From Micromonospora sp. WMMD980 (lineage in GTDB: Bacteria > Actinomycetota > Actinomycetes > Mycobacteriales > Micromonosporaceae): 64,000 nucleotides of DNA. The notes under the pieces were generated by a model. It worked only from the letters and a program-made list of their open reading frames with translations, was not told the DNA's origin and did no database searches. The DNA lies in the NCBI RefSeq assembly GCF_029626035.1, contig NZ_JARUBE010000003.1:1240001-1304000 (forward strand), written 5' to 3'. The position numbers and the translations under genes were made by a program. This document shows positions 1-7,776 of this stretch, in pieces; the first letter of the stretch is position 1, and the number at the start of each line of letters is the position of its first letter.

Positions 1-1
1 C

Positions 2-1333
2 GACGGCGTCGAGGCGTCCGCCGTGCACACCGACGCCCGGCTCCCGTCGACCCCGGTGCGCCGGCTGCTCGATCGGCTCGACCCGGCCCGGCTCGACGCG
101 CCGGCGCGTACCCTCCTCGCCCGGTTGCTGGCCTGGGACGGCGTGATGGCGGCCGACTCGGCCGACGCCGGGGCCTACGCGGCGTGGCGCGCCGCGCTCG
201 CCCGCCGGCTGTGCGCGCATCCGGCGCTGCGCGCGCTGCACGAACCGTCCGGTTACGACGAGCTGTTCGCGCCCTGGACCGACCCGGCGGCGCGGATCGG
301 CCTCGCGCTGGACCACCTGGTCGAGCGGCACGCCGACCTGGGTGTCGACGTCCTGCCACTCGCCGCCGCCGCGCTGGCCGAGGTGGCCGCCGGCCCGCCG
401 CCCGAGCCGTGGGGGCGTCGGCACCTGCTGCACCCGGTGCACCTGGGCGTCGCCGCGGAGACCTCGGCCGCCGTCGCGGCGATGCGCCGGCGGGTGGCGT
501 TCGGCGGCGACACCGACTGCGTGCTGGCCACCTCCAGCCTCCCCGGCGTCTCCGACGCCTGCTGGCGCGGCCCGGTCGCCCGCTACGTGTGGGACCTGAC
601 CGACCGGGCCGCCGGCGGCTGGGTTGTTCCGTTCGGCGCCTCGGGCCGGCCCGGCAACCCGCACTTCACCGACCAACTGAGCCACTGGGCCGCCGGCGAC
701 CTGATCCCGCTGCCCTCCGGACCGCTGACCCCGGTGTCCACCGGGTCCCCGACGAAGGACGAGACGATGGTGACCTACCAGGAGCAGATCCCCGACCTCG
801 GCGAGCTGACGCTGGAGGCGGTACGCCCGGACCGGCACGCCGAGCTGCTGCACGGCTGGGTCAGCCTGCCCCGCAACGCGTTCTGGGGGATGGGTTCGCA
901 CACCGTCGACGACGTCCGCGAGGTCTACGCGTTCCTCGACGGGCTGGACACCCACCACGCGTACCTGATCCTGCTGGACAGCGAGCCGGTCGGGCTGTTC
1001 CAGACCTACCGCCCGAAGGCCGATCCAGTGGGTGAGCGGTACCCGGTCCAGCCCGGCGACATCGGCATGCACCTGCTGCTGAACCCGCCGCGGCACCTCG
1101 CCCGCGGCCTCACCACGGCCGTTGGTCCCGCCCTGGCCCGGTTCCTGTTACGGGACCCCGCCGCGCGACGCATCGTGGTCGAGCCGGACGTGCGCAACGC
1201 GGCCGCCCTGCGCCGGCTGCGGACCGAGGGCTTCACGTTCGCCTCCGAGATCGACATGCCGGACAAGCGGGCGCAGCTGGCGTTCCTGACCCGGGAGCGG
1301 TTCGAGGCAGACCACCCGACACAGCTCGCCTAG
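2..1333 (+). CDS. Penicillin acylase family C-terminal part fused to siderophore-type GNAT acetyltransferase (5' end outside window)
   Basis: The frame is open from the window edge, so this is the 3' part of a longer gene. Residues up to about 245 resemble the end of the penicillin acylase (Ntn-hydrolase) beta chain, with the family's closing pattern SGRPGNPHFTDQLSHW and a following GDLIPLP. After a short linker, residues about 255-430 form an Acetyltransf_8 (IucB/RhbD/DesC-like) domain, with HLLLNPPRHLARGL and the acetyl-CoA region FLLRDPAARR. Enzymes of that family acylate N-hydroxylated diamines in hydroxamate siderophore synthesis. A Met codon at 769 sits at the domain border, so the acetyltransferase might also be made separately, but no stop separates the domains. 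Function in hydroxamate siderophore assembly or tailoring is inferred. The N-terminal nucleophile is not visible. Confidence 0.8.
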   Translation, partial: DGVEASAVHTDARLPSTPVRRLLDRLDPARLDAPARTLLARLLAWDGVMAADSADAGAYAAWRAALARRLCAHPALRALHEPSGYDELFAPWTDPAARIGLALDHLVERHADLGVDVLPLAAAALAEVAAGPPPEPWGRRHLLHPVHLGVAAETSAAVAAMRRRVAFGGDTDCVLATSSLPGVSDACWRGPVARYVWDLTDRAAGGWVVPFGASGRPGNPHFTDQLSHWAAGDLIPLPSGPLTPVSTGSPTKDETMVTYQEQIPDLGELTLEAVRPDRHAELLHGWVSLPRNAFWGMGSHTVDDVREVYAFLDGLDTHHAYLILLDSEPVGLFQTYRPKADPVGERYPVQPGDIGMHLLLNPPRHLARGLTTAVGPALARFLLRDPAARRIVVEPDVRNAAALRRLRTEGFTFASEIDMPDKRAQLAFLTRERFEADHPTQLA

Positions 1334-1379
1334 GATGCTTGCCGAAAGCTGGCCCAGTCGTCCATCAGCCTCCGCCGGG

Positions 1380-1430
1380 TTTCTGCTGCGGGATCCGGCC
1401 GCCCGGCGAGTGGTGGCCGAGCCGGAGGCA
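1380..1430 (+). pseudogene. Remnant of a second GNAT acetyltransferase
   Basis: About 16 codons (FLLRDPAARRVVAEPE) repeat the FLLRDPAARRIVVEPD segment of the preceding acetyltransferase. The DNA is clearly diverged at third positions, so this looks like a scrap of an old paralogue and not a recent duplication. It has no start, no upstream domain, and runs directly into the antisense end of the sigma-factor pseudogene, marking a rearrangement junction near 1430-1468. Confidence 0.5.
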
Positions 1431-1432
1431 GA

Positions 1433-1939
1433 TCAGGTTGAGCAGGCGCGAATCTCCGTACCCCTGGATGTGCCCTCGGAGACGCCGAGCAGTTCGGCCG
1501 CCTCGGCCACCGGCACGTCCACCAGATGCCGCAGCACGACCAGCGCCCGTTGCCGGGGAGGCAGGGCGTCCAGTGCGGCCCGCACCCGCAGCGTGGTGGC
1601 CAGGTGGGCCTCGTCGCCGGTCACCCGGACCTCGGGGGGCTCCGCCACCAGGTGTTCGCGGCGGTGGGACCGTCGGTGGGAGAGGAAGCCGTTGGCCAGG
1701 ACGCGGCGGGCGTACGCGTCGAGGGTGCCGGGGTCGAGGCGGCGTCAGTGGCGGTACAGCTGCAGAAACGTCGCCTGCGTCAGGTCCTCGGCGAGATGCC
1801 AGTCGCCGCAGAGCCCGTAGGCGAGTCGGCGAAGCGCGCCGGCCCGCGCCGCGAAGTAGGCGGCGTAGTGGGACTCCCAGGTGGGGTCACGTTTCCAGAC
1901 CACGCGCTCTATACCCCGCACGGGCGTCGTAGGTTGCAC
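1433..1939 (-). pseudogene. Broken SigE-family ECF sigma factor (in-frame stop, lost C-terminus)
   Basis: Reading leftward, a sigma-70 region 2 (AYFAARAGALRRLAYGLCGD, AEDLTQATF) ends at TGA, 1745-1747. The same frame continues without a shift into a typical linker (RRLDPGTLDAYARRVLANG) and region 4 (ALPPRQRALVVLRHL, AEAAELLGVSEGT). The family has Trp at the stop position (YRHW), so a TGG to TGA change is the simplest explanation. Homology ends after GVSEGT at about 1468, where the DNA joins an acetyltransferase scrap, so the C-terminal helix-turn-helix end is missing too. The start is uncertain: GTG at 1939, or a later GTG just before WKRDPTWESHY. No anti-sigma gene is adjacent. Non-functional unless the stop is suppressed. 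Confidence 0.75.
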
Positions 1940-1984
1940 GCACCGCCGGAGTCGTTGCTGTCGACCAGCTCGGCTTCGGCGGCC

Positions 1985-2075
1985 CAGGCGTGGTGGTCAC
2001 ACACGACGGTCGCGTCGAAGCCCCGTGCGGGGTTCACGGCGGCGAGCAGCCGTGGTGCTTGAGGCCGGTCCGATG
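1985..2075 (-). pseudogene. Possible serine-recombinase fragment
   Basis: About 30 codons on the minus strand (LLAAVNPARGFDATVV and flanks) recall the catalytic-domain segment of actinobacterial serine recombinases that reads roughly as LLA-x(3)-DPARGFDAVVVGE. No other recombinase motif is present nearby. If real it is a short relic, and would fit the broken genes on both sides. The rest of 1940-2223 shows no gene or clear signal. Confidence 0.2.
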
Positions 2076-2223
2076 CTGAGAGTCGACAGTGGGCATCCGG
2101 CTGTGGAAAGCACACCGCAACCCGACCGCCGGCCGGGCGAACCGCTGCGGCCTGATCTTGCGGTGCTGGACGGGGGACAGGTGGCGGACGTGTCTCCACA
2201 TCGCCACCTGTCCTCTCGTCTGG

Positions 2224-3510
2224 TCAGACGGCGGCGTGCATGGTCTGCCAGGCGCCGTAGCCGCCGAGCAGGTCGGAGACGTCCGCCCGGCCGGCGCTGC
2301 GGAGCAGGCTGGCCGCCACCGAGGAGCGGTAGCCGCCCGCGCAGTGCACGACGACCGGCCGGTCCGCCGGCACCTCGTCGAGGCGCCGCGTCAGCTCGGC
2401 GAGGGGGATGCGCAGGGAACCCGGGACGGCACCCTGCTCGCGCTCACCGGCGTTGCGGACGTCGAGCACCACCGGCGCCTCGGGGCGGTCCAGCGCGTCG
2501 CGCAGCTCGGTGGCGGTCAGCCGGCTCGCGCGGGCCATGTCCCCGGCCATCTCGAGGAACGCGCCTTCGGGCTCGCGGAGGTAGCCGACGACGTGGTCGA
2601 AGCCGATCCGGGCGAGGCGTACGACGATCTCCTCCTCCCGGTCCTGCGGGGCAACCATGAGTACCGTGCGGTCCGGGGCGATCACGCTGCCCGCGGTCTC
2701 GGCGAACCGTCCGTCGGCCGGGATGTTGACGGCTCCCACGCGGTGGCCCGTGGCGAACTCCTGCGGGTCGCGGGCGTCGATCACGGCGGCGCCGTCGGCG
2801 CGGGCCTGGACGAACTCGGCGGCGTCGAGCGGGCGCGGTGCCCTGGTGCGGTCGAACAGTTCACGGGCCTTGCGGTTGAGCACGGCATCGAAGGCGAAGT
2901 AGCCGGGCGCGGCCGGCTGGCCGCCGGTGACCAGGGCGAGGAACTGCTCCTGGCTCATCGGCGCGCAGGCGTAGTTGGTGCGGCGCTGCTCGCCGATGGT
3001 GGACTGTCGTTCGGTGGACAGGTTTTCCGCAGGCCGAGCCGGCGCCGTGGGCGGGGAAGACCCGGACGTCGTCGGGCAGGCCCATCAGCTTGTGCTGGAC
3101 GCTGTCGTAGAGCATCGCACCCAGCTCGTCGGCGGTGACGCCGAGCGAGGCGAGCAGGTCGGGGCGGCCCACGTCGCCGATGAACAGGGCATCGCCGGTC
3201 ATCACCCCGTAAGGCGTGGCGTCGTCGGCGTGTTCGTAGACCAGCACGCTGATCGACTCGGGCGTGTGGCCCGGGGTCTCCATGATTTCCAGGGTGACGT
3301 CGCCGAGGCTGATCCGCTCACCGTCGGTGAGCTTGCGGATCGGGTACTCGGTCTCGGCCCGCTGGCCGTAGCCGATCCAGGCGCCGGTCGCCGCGGCCAC
3401 CTCGAGGTGGCCGGCGAGGAAGTCGGCGTGGAAGTGGGTGTTGATCACTCCCTCGATGGTCAGGCCGTGGGCGCGCGCGTCGGTCAGGTACTCGTCGATG
3501 CGGCGGCGAA
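2224..3510 (-). pseudogene. Metallo-beta-lactamase fold / rhodanese fusion (persulfide dioxygenase type), 5'-truncated and frameshifted
   Basis: The first part carries the metallo-hydrolase signature THFHADFLAGH and later metal ligands GHTPES, GDALFIGD and FPAHGAG. The second part (from about 2958 leftward) has two rhodanese domains; the last contains the active-site loop VVHCAGGYRSS, where Cys forms the persulfide. Such fusions (ETHE1/CstB-like) oxidise glutathione or thiol persulfides. The frame changes at the four-T run 3023-3026: one extra base there restores the expected G-K-N-L-S-T-E-R-Q-S-T-I-G-E-Q reading. The N-terminal 20-25 residues of the family are missing, replaced by the start of an ABC permease gene. 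The rhodanese half could still be made from the ATG at 2958. Confidence 0.8.
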
Positions 3511-3564
3511 ACCGGCCAGGGCGCGCCGGCCGTCCCACAGGGTCTTGGTCAGGATATCAGGCAT
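3484..3564 (-). pseudogene. Truncated ABC permease start fused to the metallo-hydrolase gene
   Basis: An ATG at 3564 overlaps the last 8 nt of the ABC ATPase gene, as expected for a translationally coupled permease. It encodes MPDILTKTLWDGRRALAGFA, resembling the N-termini of ABC-2 membrane subunits (LTKTLWDxRR). After about 20 codons the sequence becomes the body of the metallo-hydrolase in another frame, and this frame stops at 3484. A deletion between the two genes explains both missing parts. The ATPase therefore has no visible partner permease. Confidence 0.6.
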
Positions 3565-4471
3565 GCGTGGTCTCCCGGCTCGCGGCGTCGGTCTGGTAAT
3601 AGGTGAGAAACAGGTCTTCCAGGTCGGGTTCGGTGGCGCGCAGCGCGGTGATCCGGTGCCGGGCGAGGACCCGGATGAGCCCGTCGGGGCTGCCGGCGAG
3701 GCGGAACCTGGCGGTCGGGCCGTCGATGGTCAGGTCGGACACCTCCGGCAGGGCGGCGAGTGCGGCTCGGTCCATCGGGTCGGCGAAGGTGACCTGGAAT
3801 CGGGGCACGTTGCGGTCGTGGAGACGAGCCACGGTGTCGAGCGCGACGAGGTGGCCGTCGCGGATGATGCCGACCCGGTCGGCGACCGCTTCGACCTCGC
3901 TCATGATGTGCGAGGACATGAACACGGTCTGTCCGGCGGCTCGGGCGTCGCGGACCAGGTCGAGGAAGGTCTGTTGCGCCAGGGGGTCCAGCCCCGATGT
4001 CGGCTCGTCGAGGATCAGCAGGTCCGGGCGGTGCATGAACGCCTGCACCAGGCCGACCTTCTGCCGGTTGCCCTTGGACAGGGTCTTGATCCGCGCCGTC
4101 AGGTCCAGTTCCAGCCGTTCGGCCAGTTCGGCGACGTGCGCCCTCGGCACGCCGCCGCGCAGGTGTGCCAGGAAGGTCAGGCACTCCCCGGCCCGCTGTC
4201 GCGGGTCGACGACGAAGTCACCGGCCAGGTAGCCGACGCGGCGGTGCAGCGCGACCGCGTGCCGGCGCGGGTCGCGTCCGAACAGCAGCGCGCGTCCGCT
4301 GGTGGGTCGGATCAGGTCCAGCAGGACGCGAATGGTGGTCGACTTGCCGGCTCCGTTCGGGCCCAGGTAGCCGAACACCTCGCCCTCGGCCACCGAGAGG
4401 TCCAGGTTCGTCAGCCCTTGGCGGCGGCCGTAGGTCTTGGTCAGCTTCTCGGTCTCGATCACTACGCGCAC
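3557..4471 (-). CDS. ABC transporter ATP-binding protein (ABC-2 exporter type)
   Basis: A cytoplasmic nucleotide-binding subunit of 304 residues. Visible motifs are Walker A GPNGAGKST (37-45), signature LSKGN (131-135, a variant of LSGGQ), Walker B LLILDEP (151-157) and the switch His of MSSHIMSE (188). The C-terminal 90 residues form the extra domain usual for drug/lipid exporters of the CcmA/NodI-like group. The gene lies divergent to a MarR-type regulator, with an AT-rich inverted repeat between them. Its natural partner permease begins directly downstream but is cut off after about 20 codons, so the transporter is probably orphaned. Confidence 0.9.
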   Translation of the reverse strand: MRVVIETEKLTKTYGRRQGLTNLDLSVAEGEVFGYLGPNGAGKSTTIRVLLDLIRPTSGRALLFGRDPRRHAVALHRRVGYLAGDFVVDPRQRAGECLTFLAHLRGGVPRAHVAELAERLELDLTARIKTLSKGNRQKVGLVQAFMHRPDLLILDEPTSGLDPLAQQTFLDLVRDARAAGQTVFMSSHIMSEVEAVADRVGIIRDGHLVALDTVARLHDRNVPRFQVTFADPMDRAALAALPEVSDLTIDGPTARFRLAGSPDGLIRVLARHRITALRATEPDLEDLFLTYYQTDAASRETTHA

Positions 4472-4487
4472 CTCTCGGAGATTACCG

Positions 4488-4501
4488 AATCTTCAAAGAT
4501 T
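4488..4501. promoter_or_regulatory. Inverted repeat, likely operator of the divergent MarR-type regulator
   Basis: AATCTTCAAAGATT is a perfect palindrome with 6-bp arms and a 2-nt spacer, followed by a further TGAAGA that mirrors the TCTTCA inside it. It is one of the few AT-rich spots in the region and lies between the ABC ATPase start (4471) and the regulator start (4554). Control of both genes by the regulator is inferred. Confidence 0.55.
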
Positions 4502-4553
4502 TCTGAAGACTGCGAGATGTTAGGCTCCGGATGATCGAGTAGGGGAGGGCGCG

Positions 4554-5003
4554 GTGCTGAGTGGTCCGGCGGAGAGGCTGGCGCTGACCCTCACCGAGGG
4601 TGGCTTGCAGCGGATGACCGCCCGCGTGTTGGCGGCATTGCTCTTCACCGAGCAGGAGACGATGACCGCCGGCGAGATCGCCGAGGCGCTCGCCATCAGC
4701 TCCGGCAGCGTGTCCACCGCCATCAAGTCCCTCGCGAGCGTCGGGCTGATCGAGCGGGTGCCCGCCCCGGGCAGCCGCCGGGAACACTTCCGGCTCCGCG
4801 CCGGTGCGTGGGCCACTCTCATGTCGGGCCAGAACGCGATGATCGGCAGCATGCGGGCGGCTGCCGAAGAGGGCATCGCCATGGCCGGCGAGGGCAGCCT
4901 CGCCGGTGTCCGCCTGGCCGAGATGCGCGACTTCTACGACTACCTCTGGCGCGAGCTGCCGGCGTTGATCGACCGGTGGCGTGCCGACCGGCGTGATCGC
5001 TGA
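4554..5003 (+). CDS. MarR/GbsR-type transcriptional regulator
   Basis: 149 residues with a winged helix-turn-helix at about 37-82 (AGEIAEALAISSGSVSTAIK, then SVGLIERVPAPGSRREHFRL) and a helical C-terminus likely used for dimerisation. Such GbsR-like regulators in actinomycetes usually sit beside an ABC exporter and repress it. The GTG start at 4554 is chosen because GGGGAGG lies 7 nt upstream. The gene is divergent from the ABC ATPase, and the palindrome at 4488-4501 is its likely site. Confidence 0.85.
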   Translation: MLSGPAERLALTLTEGGLQRMTARVLAALLFTEQETMTAGEIAEALAISSGSVSTAIKSLASVGLIERVPAPGSRREHFRLRAGAWATLMSGQNAMIGSMRAAAEEGIAMAGEGSLAGVRLAEMRDFYDYLWRELPALIDRWRADRRDR

Positions 5004-5049
5004 GCCACCCCATGCCGGCGACGGGCAAACCGGGGGACCCGGTGCGGCG

Positions 5050-5733
5050 TCAGTCGGTGGTGGCGAAGCGTTCGACGTCGTCCACGGTGCCGACGACGAG
5101 GATGAGGTCGCCGTAGGCGAGGACGGTCTCCGGGGTGGCATGGGTGAAGGCGCCCGGTTTGCCGCCGGGTGGGCCCGCCTGTGGTTTGACGGCGACGACG
5201 GTGACTCCCCACTTGCTGCGGACGCGGGACTCGTGCAGTGGCACGCCGACGATGTCGCGGGGTGGGGTGGTCTTGATGACGGCGAAGTCGGCGTCGACCT
5301 CGACGTAGTCGAGGATGCGTCCGGAGAGCAGGTGGGCGACGCGTTCGCCCATGTCGTGCTCGGGTGCGACGACGTGGTGGGCGCCGACGCGGGTGAGGAT
5401 GTTGCGGTGCTGGCCGCTGATGGCCTTCGCCCAGATGTCTGGGATGCCGAGTTCGGCCAGCAGGCTGGTGGTGAGGATGCTGGCCTGGATGTCGGTGCCG
5501 ATGGCCACCACGGCCCGGTGGAACTCGGCGACGCCGAGCTGCCGCAGGGCTTCGATGTCGGTGGAGTCGGCGGTGATGACGTGCGGCAACTGTCCGGCGA
5601 GGGCTTGGACGACCTTCGGGCGGTGGTCGATGCCGAGGACCTCGCTGCCCCGGTTGACCAGTTCCAGGGCCAGGGCGGAGCCGAAGCGTCCCAGCCCGAT
5701 GACGACGACGGGTTCGGTGCGCGTCTCAGCCAA
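5050..5733 (-). CDS. TrkA/KtrA-type regulatory subunit of potassium uptake
   Basis: 227 residues. An RCK_N Rossmann domain opens with VIGLGRFGSALA (nucleotide-binding glycine motif at about 11-22) and the acidic residue of GIDHRP; an RCK_C domain follows from about 140. The protein sits on the cytoplasmic face and gates the membrane subunit in response to nucleotides. It overlaps the upstream trkH-like gene by 8 nt, so the two are translated together as a two-gene potassium uptake unit. Confidence 0.92.
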   Translation of the reverse strand: MAETRTEPVVVIGLGRFGSALALELVNRGSEVLGIDHRPKVVQALAGQLPHVITADSTDIEALRQLGVAEFHRAVVAIGTDIQASILTTSLLAELGIPDIWAKAISGQHRNILTRVGAHHVVAPEHDMGERVAHLLSGRILDYVEVDADFAVIKTTPPRDIVGVPLHESRVRSKWGVTVVAVKPQAGPPGGKPGAFTHATPETVLAYGDLILVVGTVDDVERFATTD

Positions 5734-7087
5734 CGATCGTCCTTTCCTCGGGTAGTTCGAAGCGCCGGTTGCGGTCGCGCAGCGCCAGCGCGGAGGCCAG
5801 GGTGAGCGGACCGACGCGGCCGGCGAACATCAGCACCACCAGGAGCAGGTCGGCCTGCGGCGGCAGGGCGGCGGTGATGCCGGTGGACAGGCCGACGGTG
5901 GCGAACGCGGACACCGCCTCGAACAGTACGACGTCGAGCCGGTACGGGGTGGTGGCCAGCAGCGCGAAGGTGGCGGTGACGACGGCGCCGACGCTGAGCA
6001 GGGCGACGGCGAGGGCTTGGCGCTGGTTGCTGGCGGGGATGCGCCGCCGGCCGACGTTGACGTGGAGTTCGCCGCGCATCTCCGACCACAGGACGAAGGC
6101 GAGCAGCCCGAAGGTGGTGACCTTGATGCCGCCGGCGGTGCCGGCGCTGCCGCCGCCGATGAACATGAGCGCGTCGCTGGCGAGCAGGCTTTCCGGCCGC
6201 ATCGCGCCGATGTCGACGCTGTTGAATCCGGCGGTGCGGGTCATGGTCGAGGCGAAGAACCCGGCCAGCAGCTTGTGCCACCCGTCGAGGGGGCCGAGGG
6301 TGCGCGGGTTGGTGAACTCGGCGAAGGTGAGCACGGCGGTGCCGAGCACGAGCAGCACGCCGCTCAGGGCGAGGGTGATGCGGGTCAGCACCGACCACAG
6401 CGCGGGTCGGCGCCAGCATCGGAGCAGTTCGAACACGACGGGGAAGCCCAGCCCACCGAGGATGACCGCGGCGGCGATCGGCAGGCAGATCCAGGGATCG
6501 GTGACGTAACCGACGAGGCTGTCGGCGTTGGTGGAGAAGCCCGCGTTGTTGAACGCCGACACCGCGTGGAAGACCCCGTCGTACACCGCCACGCCGAACG
6601 GTTCGTCGTAGGCGGTGGCGAACCGGGCGGTCAACGCCACCGCGACCACCGCTTCGCTGGCGAGACTGAACAGTACGATCCGGCGGACCACCGCGCGCAC
6701 GTCGGTGAGATCGAGGCTCTTCGTCTCGGCCTGGGCCAGGAACCGGGCCCGCAGGCCGAGCCGGCGGGACAGCAGCACGGTGAACAGCGTCGCGAGGGTC
6801 ATGATCCCCAGCCCGCCGGCCTGGATGAGCAGGAGGATCACCGCCTGCCCGAAACCGGACCAGTAGCTGCCGGTGTCGACGGCGACCAGCCCGGTCACGC
6901 AGACCGCGGAGGTCGCGGTGAACAGCGCGTCCACCAGGCCGGTCCGCTCGCCGGAGCGCGTGGCCAGGGGCAGTGACAGCAGACCGGTGCCGACCGCCAC
7001 CGCCGTGCCGAAGCCGACGGCGATCACCTGCGCGGGGTGCCGCAGCCGGCCGCTGCGCCGCTGCCACGCCGGTGCTCGGCCCATCAC
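5726..7087 (-). CDS. TrkH/KtrB-type potassium uptake membrane protein
   Basis: 453 residues, with many hydrophobic helices. The four pore-loop glycine motifs of the Trk/Ktr family can be read: SAVCVTGLV, SAFNNAGFST, TRTAGFNS and FATVGLSTG. The protein forms the ion-conducting subunit in the membrane with the RCK protein encoded next. Start ATG at 7087; the next codon is also ATG, so the exact start may be 3 nt later. The 237 bp upstream hold its promoter, but no clear site was recognised. Confidence 0.92.
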   Translation of the reverse strand: MMGRAPAWQRRSGRLRHPAQVIAVGFGTAVAVGTGLLSLPLATRSGERTGLVDALFTATSAVCVTGLVAVDTGSYWSGFGQAVILLLIQAGGLGIMTLATLFTVLLSRRLGLRARFLAQAETKSLDLTDVRAVVRRIVLFSLASEAVVAVALTARFATAYDEPFGVAVYDGVFHAVSAFNNAGFSTNADSLVGYVTDPWICLPIAAAVILGGLGFPVVFELLRCWRRPALWSVLTRITLALSGVLLVLGTAVLTFAEFTNPRTLGPLDGWHKLLAGFFASTMTRTAGFNSVDIGAMRPESLLASDALMFIGGGSAGTAGGIKVTTFGLLAFVLWSEMRGELHVNVGRRRIPASNQRQALAVALLSVGAVVTATFALLATTPYRLDVVLFEAVSAFATVGLSTGITAALPPQADLLLVVLMFAGRVGPLTLASALALRDRNRRFELPEERTIVG

Positions 7088-7324
7088 ACGCCACCCGCAC
7101 CGAGACGGCGACCGTCCGCGGTGCGCGCCGTCGGCGTGGTCCTCCGGCCGGTCCAGATCATGAACCGCATGCTCTCACGGCCCTGAATCGGCGGTGAACG
7201 CACCGACCCGGGTGGTGAGGTGGCGGGAGTGAGAAGCCCGCCCCGCCCTCGGCGCGGTCACCGACGCCGAACCACGACCCCGGAGCCGCACGGTCGCGAC
7301 CTTGGACGTCGGCCGCGGCGGTGA

Positions 7325-7711
7325 TCAGCCCTCCGGGCGGTTGTGCTGGGCGAGTCTGCCGCGGAGGGTGTCGGCGAAGCCCTCGGCCGTGGCGAGCTGG
7401 TCGCGCAGGGCTGCGACGCGGGTGGTGGCGGCGGTGTGGAACATGTCGAGTCGGTCGAGCAACTCGGTCCGGTCGGCGCCCGTGGCGGTGTCGAGGGCGT
7501 CGAGGACGGTGAGCAGGTCCCGCATCTCGTCGAGGGTGAACCCGAGGGGTTTCATGCGTTTGACCACGGCGAGGCGGTCGAGATCGGGCTCGGTGTAGAG
7601 GCGGAAGCCGCCCTCGCTGCGCGCGGAGGGGACGATCAGGCCGGCTTCCTCGTAGTGGCGAATGGTCCGGATGCTGAGCCCGACCCGTTCGGCGGCCTCG
7701 CCGATCTGCAT
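7325..7711 (-). CDS. MerR-family transcriptional regulator
   Basis: 128 residues from ATG 7711. The N-terminal MerR helix-turn-helix is clear (MQIGEAAERVGLSIRTIRHY, then VPSARSEGGFRLYTEPDLDR), followed by a coiled-coil dimerisation helix to about residue 115. It has no obvious metal-binding cysteines. An alternative ATG at 7777 overlaps the stop of the upstream transporter gene as TGATG; it would add 22 residues lacking family similarity but would give translational coupling. The layout suggests co-expression with, and perhaps control of, the SulP transporter. Confidence 0.85.
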   Translation of the reverse strand: MQIGEAAERVGLSIRTIRHYEEAGLIVPSARSEGGFRLYTEPDLDRLAVVKRMKPLGFTLDEMRDLLTVLDALDTATGADRTELLDRLDMFHTAATTRVAALRDQLATAEGFADTLRGRLAQHNRPEG

Positions 7712-7776
7712 GCGGCGGCCGGCTCTCCGACCGCAGGCGTGCTGCGCTGCCCCGGTGTCGCGGCTGGCGGCGGCCA

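Noticed and set aside
1909..2199. 96-codon minus frame as a real gene
   Set aside because: Only about 30 codons have any resemblance to a family (recombinase); kept as a low-confidence relic instead.
1881..3138. Long plus-strand open frames opposite the rhodanese and metallo-hydrolase region
   Set aside because: They are antisense shadows caused by very high GC; the minus strand carries clear domains and the plus frames have no family sequence.
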